A DNA stretch of 57,670 bases from Opitutia bacterium (GTDB lineage Bacteria; Verrucomicrobiota; Verrucomicrobiia; Opitutales; Opitutaceae), in the NCBI GenBank assembly GCA_947472765.1, contig CANJCM010000021.1:1-57670 (forward strand), written 5' to 3'. A program made the position numbers and the translations under genes. Under the pieces are notes generated by a model that saw nothing but the letters and a program-made list of their open reading frames with translations, did not search any database and was not told where the DNA came from. Below are positions 16,386 through 26,500 of this stretch, piece after piece; the stretch's first letter is position 1; each line of letters opens with the position of its first letter.

Positions 16386-18581
16386 TCAATCCCGGCTCGC
16401 GGCCAGCGCCTGCGCCCGGGTGATGTCGGCGGCCGACATCCGTCCCATGAGGCGCTTCGCCGGATCCGCCTGCTGCTCGCGAACCCGGCTGGCCACCGCA
16501 CCGTCGCCCGTCGCAAGTTTCGCCGCCGTCAGCAGCCACGCGAGGCCTTCCACGTCGTTCCGCGGGGTCAGAAGATCCCGCGCCGCCAGCGATCCCACTG
16601 CCACCATGGCCGGAAGACTGCCGTCAGCAGCGGCGCGGCGGTAAGCCTCGGCAGCCCGGGCATAGTCGACGGCCACACCGACCCCGAACTCGTAACAGAG
16701 GCCGAGATTGTAGCTCGCGGTGGTTTCGCCCCGGGTTGCCAGATCGGAGAGCAGCGCGAACGCCCTCGCCGGTTCCGGGGGTCCGCCCAGGCCCTGCGCG
16801 TAGACCTCGGCCAGCCGGTAGCCCGCATCCAGATTCCCCAGCTGGAACTGGGTTTCGAAGATCGCCCGGGCGAGCCGGTAGTTCCCGGCCTTCAATTCCG
16901 TCTCCGCATCGGCGAGATCGAACTGGGCGGTCTGTCCATTTTCGAGCAGACAGATCGCCGGAAGGTAATCGCCGGCAAACTCCTTTTTCCAGTAGTGACC
17001 GGTCCGGCGCAGCGTCGAAATGTCGGTCATCGTAAACCGGTAGCGCCGCATCCTGATCACATTGGGTGGGCGGTCCTTGAACGGATCGCCGTCGAACAGC
17101 GCCATGACGTCGGGATTGCGGAGCAGGAGCTTCTGCGCGGTGGCGGGGATGACCGACATTTTCCCCGCGCGGCCACTTTCCATGAAGACGGTATTCTCGT
17201 AACGCGGAAACCACGGCGCGGTGAAATCAGGGGCCTCGTCCACGGCCTGCGCGAGGTGCCGGTAGCGATAGCTGCGCCAGGTCTTCCCTCGATCGTTCGA
17301 GCCCTCGAACTCCACCATGAAGTGCGCGGGATGGAAATTGACGTAGAGGTAGTAACCATTCGCGCTGCGGAACGAGGCAATCTGCTTCATCGTCGCCGCG
17401 ACGCCCTCCGGCACGACCGACTCCGGCACGCCGGCGTTCAGCACAAAATAGTACACCGTAATTGCGAAGTGCACGCCGCAGGCCGCCCGCAGACCATACC
17501 GCGCCCACGGACCGCCCGCCACCGCCGGAACCGCGCCGGGCGCGGGAGTCGCCAGCACCGCACCAAGCCTTCGCCAGCGCCACCGGCTGGCCGTCGCCGC
17601 GATCATCTGATCGTCCAGCAGGAGCAGTCCGAAGCCAATCGCGGCCACATTCAGCCAGCCAAAATTGCAGCTCAGCAGGATGCCGAGTTGGAACACCACC
17701 CAGACCACGAGCGCACGCCACCGTCCCCACGGACCGCAGAAGACCGCCGCGAGCGGAGCGATGATTTCGGCGGCAAAAGTGACGGCGACTTCGAAGAGGT
17801 GATACGCGTGCGGGAGCTGATGAACCCAGTAGCCGATCGCGGTCGCAGACGGACTCGTCTCGTACATCACGTCCATCGCCGTGAGATCGCGCCAATGCGG
17901 ATCGTCCGAGGCGATCTTCACCACGCCGGATCCGAACATGATCCGGAAAAGCATCCACCGCATCATGAACATCATGATCGGCCGCGGCGGAGAACTCGCC
18001 CCCAGTCCGGGGCGCAAGCCGGCGGGCGCGTACGGAATGCAGAGCAGCGCCACCTCCAGCATCAGGCTGTCGAGTTGTGCGGGTGTGTACTCACCCCAGG
18101 CCGCGACAAACGAAAGGAACACCAGCCAGCATACCGACAGCGCGAGCCGCGGCCACAGGTTGAGGACGAGCGCGAGAGCAGCCGCGAGCCCGATCCAAGT
18201 CAGCGCGGTGATGGTCCCCGCGCTGGCATCCACCCAGAGCAGGGTCGGCGCCCGGAAGAACGCTTCGACGGTGGAATAGGATGACAGCGTACGAAACAGC
18301 GACTTCGCGGGGGCGAGGCCGGACGGTCCGAGGATGGCCTCTCCTTCCACGGCGATTCCGGCGAAAACGAGCACATAGACGAGACCGACGGCGCGCAGGA
18401 ACAACCACCGGGGCCAGAGGTTGGAAGCACCTCCGCCGGAGAAGAATGCCGCGCAATTTTTCCACAGCCTCGCCCCGAGTCCGACGGCCGGCGCCGTCGG
18501 CTCGCTTCGTTGATCGCCGCTTCCGGGCTCGATCAAGTCCGAACCAGGTTGCCTGTGCTGACGGGCGTCACCGCGCATCAT
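16386..18581 (-). CDS. Lipase-maturation-factor-like membrane protein fused to Sel1 repeats
   Basis: 731 residues. Residues about 45-420 form a multi-span membrane region of the LMF1/LMF2 type (WLFLRAVGLVYVLVFAGIAV, LDSLMLEVALLCIPY, MMRWMLFRIMFGSGVVKIAS). Residues about 450-590 match the LMF soluble part (FEFEGSNDRGKTWRSYRYRH-like stretch, WFPRYENTVFMESGRAGKM, RRYRFT). The C-terminal about 140 residues are Sel1-type repeats (GYRLAEVYAQGLGG, ASYNLGLCYEFGVGVAVDYA, AAEAYRRAAADGSLPAM). In animals LMF helps fold lipases; the bacterial role is unknown. The Sel1 fusion suggests a protein-binding role. Divergent from the DUF1592 gene. ATGs at 18581 and 18578 are both possible. Confidence 0.85.
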   Translation of the reverse strand: MMRGDARQHRQPGSDLIEPGSGDQRSEPTAPAVGLGARLWKNCAAFFSGGGASNLWPRWLFLRAVGLVYVLVFAGIAVEGEAILGPSGLAPAKSLFRTLSSYSTVEAFFRAPTLLWVDASAGTITALTWIGLAAALALVLNLWPRLALSVCWLVFLSFVAAWGEYTPAQLDSLMLEVALLCIPYAPAGLRPGLGASSPPRPIMMFMMRWMLFRIMFGSGVVKIASDDPHWRDLTAMDVMYETSPSATAIGYWVHQLPHAYHLFEVAVTFAAEIIAPLAAVFCGPWGRWRALVVWVVFQLGILLSCNFGWLNVAAIGFGLLLLDDQMIAATASRWRWRRLGAVLATPAPGAVPAVAGGPWARYGLRAACGVHFAITVYYFVLNAGVPESVVPEGVAATMKQIASFRSANGYYLYVNFHPAHFMVEFEGSNDRGKTWRSYRYRHLAQAVDEAPDFTAPWFPRYENTVFMESGRAGKMSVIPATAQKLLLRNPDVMALFDGDPFKDRPPNVIRMRRYRFTMTDISTLRRTGHYWKKEFAGDYLPAICLLENGQTAQFDLADAETELKAGNYRLARAIFETQFQLGNLDAGYRLAEVYAQGLGGPPEPARAFALLSDLATRGETTASYNLGLCYEFGVGVAVDYARAAEAYRRAAADGSLPAMVAVGSLAARDLLTPRNDVEGLAWLLTAAKLATGDGAVASRVREQQADPAKRLMGRMSAADITRAQALAASRD

Positions 18582-18884
18582 AGTTGTAGGCGGATTGTCC
18601 GCATTGGGGTGGGGAATACCTTACCAACCGCAGGCTCCTTGGACGGCGGCGGCGGCTCAACGCTAAACCACGCCGGATGCAGCATCGGCCGCGGCGCCTG
18701 TTCGGAATCATGTCCCGGACCGGAAACAATCTCCGGCCACCGGCGTGCCTGCCTCGCTCCGCCGGTACCCGCAAGGAGCCGGATTCTCGGCGGCTGGGAA
18801 CGGATGGCAAAACGCACGATCCGCCCTCTCGCTCCGTTTTCGTTGCGTTCGGCGGAAAGATCGCGACGTTTTTTTCACCCCATC
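18582..18884. other. Divergent promoter region between LMF-like and DUF1592 genes
   Basis: 303 bp without a gene, between divergent starts. It should hold promoters for both directions; I see no convincing boxes or repeats. Confidence 0.4.
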
Positions 18885-21635
18885 ATGGCTGCCCCTTCTG
18901 CCGCGCGGCGCCGACATATCCGCCGCATCGTTCTGGCGAACCTCGTCCTCGGCTGTTTTTCGCTCCTCCGAGGAGCCCCCGCCGACGAACTGGCCGCCTT
19001 CACCGATCGCCATTGCTCGAGCTGTCACAACGACGTCGACAAGGAAGGCGGCCTCGATCTCACGACGCTCAACTACGCGCCGGCGGATCCGACGAATTTC
19101 CTCACCTGGGTCAAGGTGCACGACCGCGTGCAGGCGGGCGAAATGCCCCCGAAGGAGAAAAAGCAGCCCGACAGGACGGAGCTCACGGGTTTCGTGCAGA
19201 CGCTGGCGACCTCGCTCGTCACCGCCGATCGGGCCGTCGTGGCGCGCGATGGCCGCTCCCGGCAGCGCCGGTTGAACCGGTCCGAATACGAGAATGCGGT
19301 CCGCGATTTGTTTCAGGCGCCCTGGCTCGAGGTGAAGACAAAGTTGCCCGAGGACGGCGAAGCGAGCCGCTTCAACAAGTCGAGCGACGCTCTCGGCGTC
19401 TCGTTCGTGCACATGAAGCAGTATATGAATGCGGCCGAGAACGCGATCGCCGCGGTTCTGGCCCTCGAGTTGGTGCGCCCCGAAACGACGAAGACGCGCT
19501 ATTACGCCCGCGAAACCCCGGGCCTCACGGTTTTCAATCCGAGCGAGCAGCTCCTCGGCCACCCCGAGCGGATGAAGTTCCCCGTCCTCGGCCAGAGCGC
19601 TCAACCCGACGTCATCCGCCGCAAGGCCCCGCTGACGGTGGGCGAGCGAGATCCCGCGACCCGCGAACTCGAGGCGGTTGGCTGGGTGGCGAGTAACTAC
19701 GAGGCCTTCCCGACCGCTTGGACAACGTTCCGCGCGCCGGTGACCGGCCGGTATCGCGTGCGTTTCAGTGGCTACACGCTGTGGGTCGGCAGCGACGGTT
19801 CCCCCCGCGGACCCGAGTGGGACGGGATGGATGCGATCGCCCGCACCCGTTCCAACGTCACGAAGTGGTACCACGCGAATTACGATCACGTTTCCGCCGG
19901 GCGGCGTGACGAGCCGGTGAATGTCTACTCGCGCGGTCTTACCGGCGTGCGGGTGGGAGCCTTCGATCTCACGCCCGAGCCGAACGTCTACGATCTCGGT
20001 GAAGTGTGGCTGCACGGCAGCCAGACGTTCACGACCGATTCCACGCGGCTCTTCCGCAGCCGGCCGGTGCCGACGCGCGGGTGGACAAATCCGCTCGCCC
20101 AACGCGACGGCGTCCCCGCGGTCGCGTTTCGCTGGATGGAAGTCGAAGGTCCGATTTACGACGAAACCTCCCGCGCGGGCTACCAACTGCTTTTTGGCAA
20201 TCTGCCGTTGAAGAAGGTCGCGGATGACGCACCGGGCATCTCGGTGCAGATCGTGAACCAGGCGACCGGCGGCCGCCGCGGCGGCGGTGGTGGACGCGGC
20301 TTCGCGCCGCTCGTGGCGGCGAACGTGGAAGTCGAAACCACCAATCCCGCCGCCGACGGCGAGCGCCTCCTGCGCGCGTTTCTGCCCCGGGCCTTCCGAC
20401 GTCCGGTGGAGGAGAAGGAAACGCAGCGGTACCTCGATTTGTTCAAGCAATGTCTGAAGTCGGACATCGGTTTCGCCAGCGCGCTGCGCGCGACCTACAC
20501 CGCAGTCCTGGCGTCGCCGGATTTCGTCTTCGTCGACGAGCCCAAGGGCCGGCTCGATGACTATGCGCTCGCGACGCGGCTCGCGCTTTTCCTCTGGAAT
20601 TCGCCGCCCGACGAAGCGCTGCGCCAGCGTGCCGCTCGCGGCGAGTTGCACCGCCCCGAGGTGCTCCGCGCGGAGACCGACCGGCTGCTCGCCGATCCAA
20701 AAGCCAGCCGGTTCGTCTCGGCCTTCCTCGATTACTGGCTGGATCTGCGAAAGGTGGACGACTCGACGCCGTCCGAGACGCTCTACAACGACTACTATCT
20801 CGACGACGCCCTGACCGAGGCGGCGGTGGACGAAAGCCGCCTGTTCTTCGGTGAACTTCTTCAGGGCGACCTGCCGGCATCGAATCTGGTGGATTCGGAC
20901 TTCACCTTCCTGAACGAGCGCCTCGCCGGGCACTACGGCATCCCCGGCGTGAACGGCGTGGCCATGCGGCGCGTCACCCTCCCGAAGGAGAGTCCGCGCG
21001 GTGGATTCATGACGCAGGCCAGCGTGCTCAAGGTGACCGCCAACGGCACCACGACTTCGCCGGTCGTGCGCGGGAAGTGGATTATGGAACGCATCGTGGG
21101 CTTCACGATGCCTCTCCCGCCCGCCTCGGTGCCGGCGGTCGAACCGGACCTCCGCGGCGCGGTCACGATCCGCCAGCAACTCGACAAGCACCGCGCCGAC
21201 GAGAGCTGCGCGATGTGCCACCGCAAGATCGACCCGGCCGGCTTTGCCCTTGAGAACTTCGACGTGATGGGCGCATGGCGGGATCGCTATCGCAGTTCCT
21301 CGCCAGCGGAGTTGTACGACACGATGGGACGCTTCGGAAAGAACGGCGCCCCGCTCACCTACCGGCTCGCGCTGCCGGTCGATTCCGCCGGCCAGCTGGC
21401 GGATGGCCGGGCGTTCACCGATGTCCGGGATCTGAAGCGCCTGTTGCTGCAGGACGAGGCCCAACTCGCGCGCAATCTGACCCGCCAAATTCTCGTCTTT
21501 GCCACCGGCGCCGCCGAGCGACTCAGCGATCGCGAGGCCGTCGATCGAATTGTCCAGGGCACCGGGGCGCAGCGCTACGGCGTCCGCAGCCTCATCCACG
21601 GTCTGATTCAGAGTGATCTGTTCCTGCAGAAATGA
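18885..21635 (+). CDS. DUF1592-type multidomain c-type cytochrome protein A
   Basis: 916 residues, exported (hydrophobic segment IVLANLVLGCFSLLRGAPA). Domains in order: a planctomycete-type cytochrome c domain with haem motif CSSCH near residue 45 (AFTDRHCSSCHNDVDKEGGL); DUF1587 (RRLNRSEYENAVRDLF); DUF1595 (LLRAFLPRAFRRPVEEKETQ); DUF1592 (LDDYALATRLALFLWNSPPD, FLDYWLDL); DUF1588 (GGFMTQASVLKVTANGTTTS) with a second CxxCH (CAMCH) before KIDPAGFALENFD; and DUF1585 (LPVDSAGQLADGRAF). Such proteins are periplasmic, predicted redox carriers or enzymes of unknown substrate. Its stop overlaps the DUF1552 start (ATGA), the usual pairing. A paralogue is at 30598-33357. Start chosen just before the export signal. 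Confidence 0.9.
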   Translation: MAAPSAARRRHIRRIVLANLVLGCFSLLRGAPADELAAFTDRHCSSCHNDVDKEGGLDLTTLNYAPADPTNFLTWVKVHDRVQAGEMPPKEKKQPDRTELTGFVQTLATSLVTADRAVVARDGRSRQRRLNRSEYENAVRDLFQAPWLEVKTKLPEDGEASRFNKSSDALGVSFVHMKQYMNAAENAIAAVLALELVRPETTKTRYYARETPGLTVFNPSEQLLGHPERMKFPVLGQSAQPDVIRRKAPLTVGERDPATRELEAVGWVASNYEAFPTAWTTFRAPVTGRYRVRFSGYTLWVGSDGSPRGPEWDGMDAIARTRSNVTKWYHANYDHVSAGRRDEPVNVYSRGLTGVRVGAFDLTPEPNVYDLGEVWLHGSQTFTTDSTRLFRSRPVPTRGWTNPLAQRDGVPAVAFRWMEVEGPIYDETSRAGYQLLFGNLPLKKVADDAPGISVQIVNQATGGRRGGGGGRGFAPLVAANVEVETTNPAADGERLLRAFLPRAFRRPVEEKETQRYLDLFKQCLKSDIGFASALRATYTAVLASPDFVFVDEPKGRLDDYALATRLALFLWNSPPDEALRQRAARGELHRPEVLRAETDRLLADPKASRFVSAFLDYWLDLRKVDDSTPSETLYNDYYLDDALTEAAVDESRLFFGELLQGDLPASNLVDSDFTFLNERLAGHYGIPGVNGVAMRRVTLPKESPRGGFMTQASVLKVTANGTTTSPVVRGKWIMERIVGFTMPLPPASVPAVEPDLRGAVTIRQQLDKHRADESCAMCHRKIDPAGFALENFDVMGAWRDRYRSSSPAELYDTMGRFGKNGAPLTYRLALPVDSAGQLADGRAFTDVRDLKRLLLQDEAQLARNLTRQILVFATGAAERLSDREAVDRIVQGTGAQRYGVRSLIHGLIQSDLFLQK

Positions 21636-22990
21636 GCCCCATGAAAACAAAGCCTTCCGTTCCTGGTCCTTTCATTGCGACGCGCACGCCGATGTCGCGC
21701 CGGCATTTCCTGCGCGGTGCCGGCGTGGCCCTCGCCCTCCCTTTTCTCGACACGATGCGGCCGGTGTTTGCCGCCAGTGCGGCCGCGGACTCGCCGCTGG
21801 CTCCCGGTGCGAAGCCGCGCCGGTTCTTTGCCATCTGCAACAATCTTGGCCTGCTACCCGCGAATTTTTTCGCGACCGGCGCCGGCCGCGACTACGTGCC
21901 CTCCCCTTACCTCGCCCTGCTGCAGGAGCACCGCCAGGACTTCACCGCCTTCAGCGGCATGGCCTACGCCGGTGTCGATAGCGGGCACCCCGGCGATGTC
22001 TGCTTCCTGACCGGCGCACCGCACCCGAGCTCCGCCTCGTTCCGCAACACGGTTTCCGTCGACCAGCTCATCGCGGAGCGCCTCGGGACCCTCACGCGCT
22101 TTCCCTCAATCACCCTCGCGGTCAACACCCGCAGCCGGAGCCTTTCGTGTTCCGGTACCGGCGTCGCGGTGCCGCCAGAGGATAAGGCGTCCGAAGTCTT
22201 CAAACAGCTCTTTGTGCAGGGCTCGCCGGCCGAAGTGGACGCGCAAGTCCTCCGCCTCGGCATCGGTCGCAGCATCCTCGACACCATCGGAGCGCGGGCG
22301 CAGGAGCTGCAACGGAAGACCGGCGCGGCGGATCGCGACCGGCTCGATGAATATTTCAGCAGCGTTCGCGACCTCGAGCAGCGGCTGCACGCATCGCAAG
22401 GCTGGGAGAAGAAACCCAAGCCCGTCGTCGACGCAAAAGAGCCGGTCGACCCCGCCAGCCCCGCGCAGTATATGCAAAAGGTGCGGGTCATGTACGACCT
22501 CGCGCGACTTGCGTTCCAGTCAGACTCCACCCGCGCCATCACGCTGATGCTCGACAGCGTGAACACGCCGACGCTGGAGGGGATTCCCGACACGAAGATT
22601 ACGGATGGCTACCACAACCTGTCCCACCACGGCAAAGCCCCCGACAAGCTCGGCCAGTTGCAGGCGCTCGACACGATGCATATGAAGCTGCTCGGGAAGC
22701 TCTACGGCGACTTCAAAGCCGTGAAGGAGGCCGAGACCACGCTGCTGGACCGCACGATGATCCTTTACGGATCGAACCTCGGCGATGCCAGCACCCACGT
22801 GAACACGAACATGCCCGTCATCTTTGCCGGTGGCGGCTTCAAGCACGGGCAGCACCTCGCCTTCGACACCACGCCGGAGCGAAATTATCCGACGGCGAAC
22901 CTCATGGTCTCCATCCTGCAGCGCATGGGCCTCGAGCAGGACAAGTTCGCAACCTCCACCGGGACGGTGCGCGGGCTGGAGATGACCTGA
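21632..22990 (+). CDS. DUF1552 protein, Tat-exported
   Basis: 452 residues. Tat signal MSRRHFLRGAGVALALPFLD is followed by PRRFFAICNNLGLLPANFF, GDVCFLTGAPHP, SVDQLIAERLG, YHNLSHHGK and VIFAGGGFKHGQHLAF, the conserved order of DUF1552, a family distantly related to sulfatase/phosphatase-fold DUF1501 proteins. It is predicted to act in the periplasm with the DUF1592 cytochrome whose stop codon it overlaps, so the two are translationally coupled. No activity is known. The second ATG (PMKTKP) four codons in is also possible. Confidence 0.9.
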   Translation: MSPMKTKPSVPGPFIATRTPMSRRHFLRGAGVALALPFLDTMRPVFAASAAADSPLAPGAKPRRFFAICNNLGLLPANFFATGAGRDYVPSPYLALLQEHRQDFTAFSGMAYAGVDSGHPGDVCFLTGAPHPSSASFRNTVSVDQLIAERLGTLTRFPSITLAVNTRSRSLSCSGTGVAVPPEDKASEVFKQLFVQGSPAEVDAQVLRLGIGRSILDTIGARAQELQRKTGAADRDRLDEYFSSVRDLEQRLHASQGWEKKPKPVVDAKEPVDPASPAQYMQKVRVMYDLARLAFQSDSTRAITLMLDSVNTPTLEGIPDTKITDGYHNLSHHGKAPDKLGQLQALDTMHMKLLGKLYGDFKAVKEAETTLLDRTMILYGSNLGDASTHVNTNMPVIFAGGGFKHGQHLAFDTTPERNYPTANLMVSILQRMGLEQDKFATSTGTVRGLEMT

Positions 22991-23542
22991 GGCGAGGCAC
23001 CGCGAGGGGCGGCGTGGCGGACGATCTGCGGTGCCGGTGGCATTAAAGGCCCCCGGGGAGGGGACGATTGTTACCGGGCCGGCCGACGGGGGAGCGTTTC
23101 GATCTGAGAAGTAACCTGCCTCACCCGTTGGGACGCAAACTCGGGCCGGGAACCTGCCGGTGGCATCTTGCGGGTCCCCCGGCGGAAGCGGCTTAGCCTG
23201 CACCCATTTGACCGGCAGCCAAGTCGCCGAGCAGACGGCTAGGCACTCGGTGCTCGACCAGAGATTGTTTCCCGTGATTGAACGTTTTTTGAGTCCCGGC
23301 GTCCGGATGGAAACATCTTACGCATACGGCTGTTCGCTAGTGGTTTAACGCAACTCCCGATTGCAGTCTTGCGTCTTCGAAATTCGGGCATTTTTTTACC
23401 TTTGTATTCTGTTCATGCGAACGTGAGTCCCTTCACGAAGCGCAATACCCCAAAGTATCGAACCCGACCCCCGACTCCCTGCGGCTCATCCCGCTTTTTT
23501 TCTGTCTGCAGGCAATTCCGCCTAAACCTAGCGAAATCCAAG
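22991..23542. other. 552-bp leader before TonB receptor 2
   Basis: No gene is seen. The frame open from 23369 has no signal or family feature before 23543. AT-richer stretches near 23290-23420 may hold the promoter. A long untranslated leader is likely, as for TonB receptor 1. Confidence 0.5.
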
Positions 23543-26500
23543 ATGAAACGATACCCATTAGCCTCAATCCTGGCCCTGGCCGCGGCGACTACCGCCGGCC
23601 TCGGCCTTTCGCCCCTGGGAGCCCAAACGGCACCCGCGGCTAGCGCCGGCGGAGCCGGTGACGCGATCAAGCTGGATCCGTTCAGCGTCAGCGCCCAGTC
23701 GGACGTCGGTTTCGTCGCCGCCAATTCCCTGGCCGGCGGTCGTATCGCGACGGCACTGAAGGATACGCCGGTGGCCTACTCCGTCCTCACGTCGGAGTTC
23801 CTCGACGCGTTCAACATCACGGACGCGGGCAAAGCGGCGGATTTCTCCGTCAATTCCAACCAGTACGTGAACGACGGCCTGCAGGGCACCGCGGGTAACA
23901 CCACGGTGCAGGTTCGTATCCGCGGCCAGCTCGCGAATACCCCGACCCGCAACTTCTTCCCCTACTCGATCGCGTCCGACACATATAACGTCGACCGCAT
24001 CGACTTCGCGCGCGGCGCCAACGCCTCGCTCTTCGGCGCCGGCGGCGCCGCAGGTACGCAGAACACGGTTTCGAAGCAGGCGCTCACCACGAAGACGATT
24101 CGTGAAGTGCGCACGCAGGTCGGCAGCTGGGAGCGCTACCGCATGACGGTCGACCTCAATCAGCCGATCAACGAGAAGATCGCGATTCGCACGAACCTCC
24201 TCTGGTCGGACGGAAAGACTTGGAAAGAGCGCGAGTGGGAACGCCGCAAGGGCATCGACTTTGCCGCTACGTGGGAAATCAACTCCAAGCTGACCCTCCG
24301 GGCGGCTTATGAATTCCGCACGACCGACAAGAACACGGGCACCAACCGCGCGAAGGACAACACGTCCGCGTGGGATGGCGTGTTCATGCCATCCGGCCCG
24401 AATGCCGCGATCACCAACGCTCAGATGGCCCGCGCCGGTGTGGTTCGCCAGGTGCAGCGTTATGTGGTCGACGCCGACAATCCTCGCGCCGCCTACAACA
24501 TGCAGAACTGGTTCGTGACCAGGGGTGCGGCACATAACTCCAACCCGACGCTGACCAACTGGCTGAACGGAAAGCCGATTCGCAGCGTGGGTGTTAACAT
24601 CGGCGGTATCGCGATGACCGAAGCCTGGGACCATCCGGATCGCTATGCGTCCGTCCGCGCTGGCGCCCCGAACTTCGTTCTCCTCGGCCGCACCGGCACC
24701 CCGCTCTGGGATGTCGACTACAAGTACCCGAGCGGCTGGGAGCGCGCGCGGGATTACAGCGTCTATCTGACCTACCGTCCCTTCGACGGCCTCTTCATCG
24801 AGTGGTCGGGTGACCGCAATCAGGTTGACCGCTGGACCGAATATCCGGCCGCCGGCGGCATGTACAACATGCAGGTCGACATCAACCGCATCAAGCCGGA
24901 CGGCACGCCGAACCCGTACTTCCTCGAGGCCTATTCGGAAAACTCGCCCTTCTCGTTCGAAAAGGATCCGGGCTATCACAACACCAACCTCCAGATCGCG
25001 TACGTCAAAGACACGCGCTGGGGCAAGCTGCAGACCGGTGTCATGGCCGGCATCCAGAACCTCGACCTCAAGAACCGTCAGTACTTCTTCGAGCTCCCCC
25101 TCTATGATGGTGTGGCCCCCGGCCAGGACATCCGCAGCTATTTCGAAGCTCCGGACTTGAACCTCCAGTCGGTCTACACCCGTCAGTACACCCGCCTCCG
25201 TGGCAAGGTGCCGAGCAAGCACCCGGAGCAGCAGCCGATGACGATCTCTAATCCGCTGATCGGCACCAAGGCGACGATGACGCCCAAATGGTACATCCAG
25301 CCGAATCGCCCGGGCAGCACGGATAACCTCTCGAAGCACTACAAGTTCGTTCAGGCCGTGGCCAACTTGAACCTGTTCAAGAACCACCTCGTGCTGATCG
25401 GCGCGTTCCGCCGTGACGTCACCCTCCTCCACGACGAGCTCTTCCGTCAGTCCTACGACGAGCCGGCCGGTTGGAATGGTTTCGGCAACGGCATGCGTCC
25501 GTCCGCCCCGAAGGATTACTGGAATCTGGCTTACCGGTTGAAAAACGCGGCTGGCGTTCCCACCGCCTCCAGCGACATCCCGGCCAACACCCGTCCGCGT
25601 AACATCGTCAACGGTGTCGCGGTTCCCGCGCCCCAGTATGCGAATGACCGGTTCCAGGACGACTACAGCCCGCCGGACATCACGAACGGCGTGAATACCC
25701 GTACGTTCGGCGCCGTGGTCAACCTGACCAACTGGTTCGGCGTCTACGCCAACGACAGTACGACGTTTGACCTGAACGCCGGCAATCAGGACGTCAATCA
25801 GCAGCTCATTCCCCCGACGTCCTCGCGGAGCTACGACGCTGGCATCCGATTCAACCTGCCGAACGGCAAGATGAACGTTTCCTTGGGATGGTACAAGGCC
25901 TTCCAAAAGGGCCAGGCGTTCAACACGCCGGGCGGCCTGCGCACGAATGTAAACTCGATCTCAGACACGCCGGTCATCGGCGACCTGAGCGAAGGTGGTC
26001 GTAACGTCCGCGGTCTCGGCCGTTTCCCCGGCCTGAACGTGTTCTCCACCCTCACCGGTGAGACCAGCGGTTACGAAGCCGAAATGACGGCGAACCTGAC
26101 CCGCAACTGGCGCATGATCGTCAACGTCGGCACGAACAAGGCCATGCAGAAGGATGTCATGCCGGAAGTCCCGGGCTGGATTAAGGATAAGGATCCGCTG
26201 CTCCGTCAGATTCTGGCGGACGGTGGCATCCTCATCGATCCCGCGAGCAATCAGGCCTCCATCAATCCGGCGTTCAACGATCCGGCCAAGATCAACGTGA
26301 CGCGTGTCCAGGCCTCGGCCGATGCGTGGAATACGTGGGTCAACAGCACGGTTCCGAGCATCATCGAGACCTCCAAGACCGCCTCACGTCAAAGTGGTGC
26401 GAATCAGGGTGGTCCGCAGCTCACGGCCAACCTCGCCACCGACTACCGCTTCACGCAGGGCTTCGTCAACGGCCTGCGCGCCGGTATCGCGCTGAACTAT

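Noticed and set aside
18708-21650. 980-codon antisense frame over the DUF1592 gene
   Set aside because: Shadow of a real gene; the sense strand has clear domains and haem motifs.
23564-25906. 780-codon antisense frame over TonB receptor 2
   Set aside because: Antisense shadow of a well-supported receptor.
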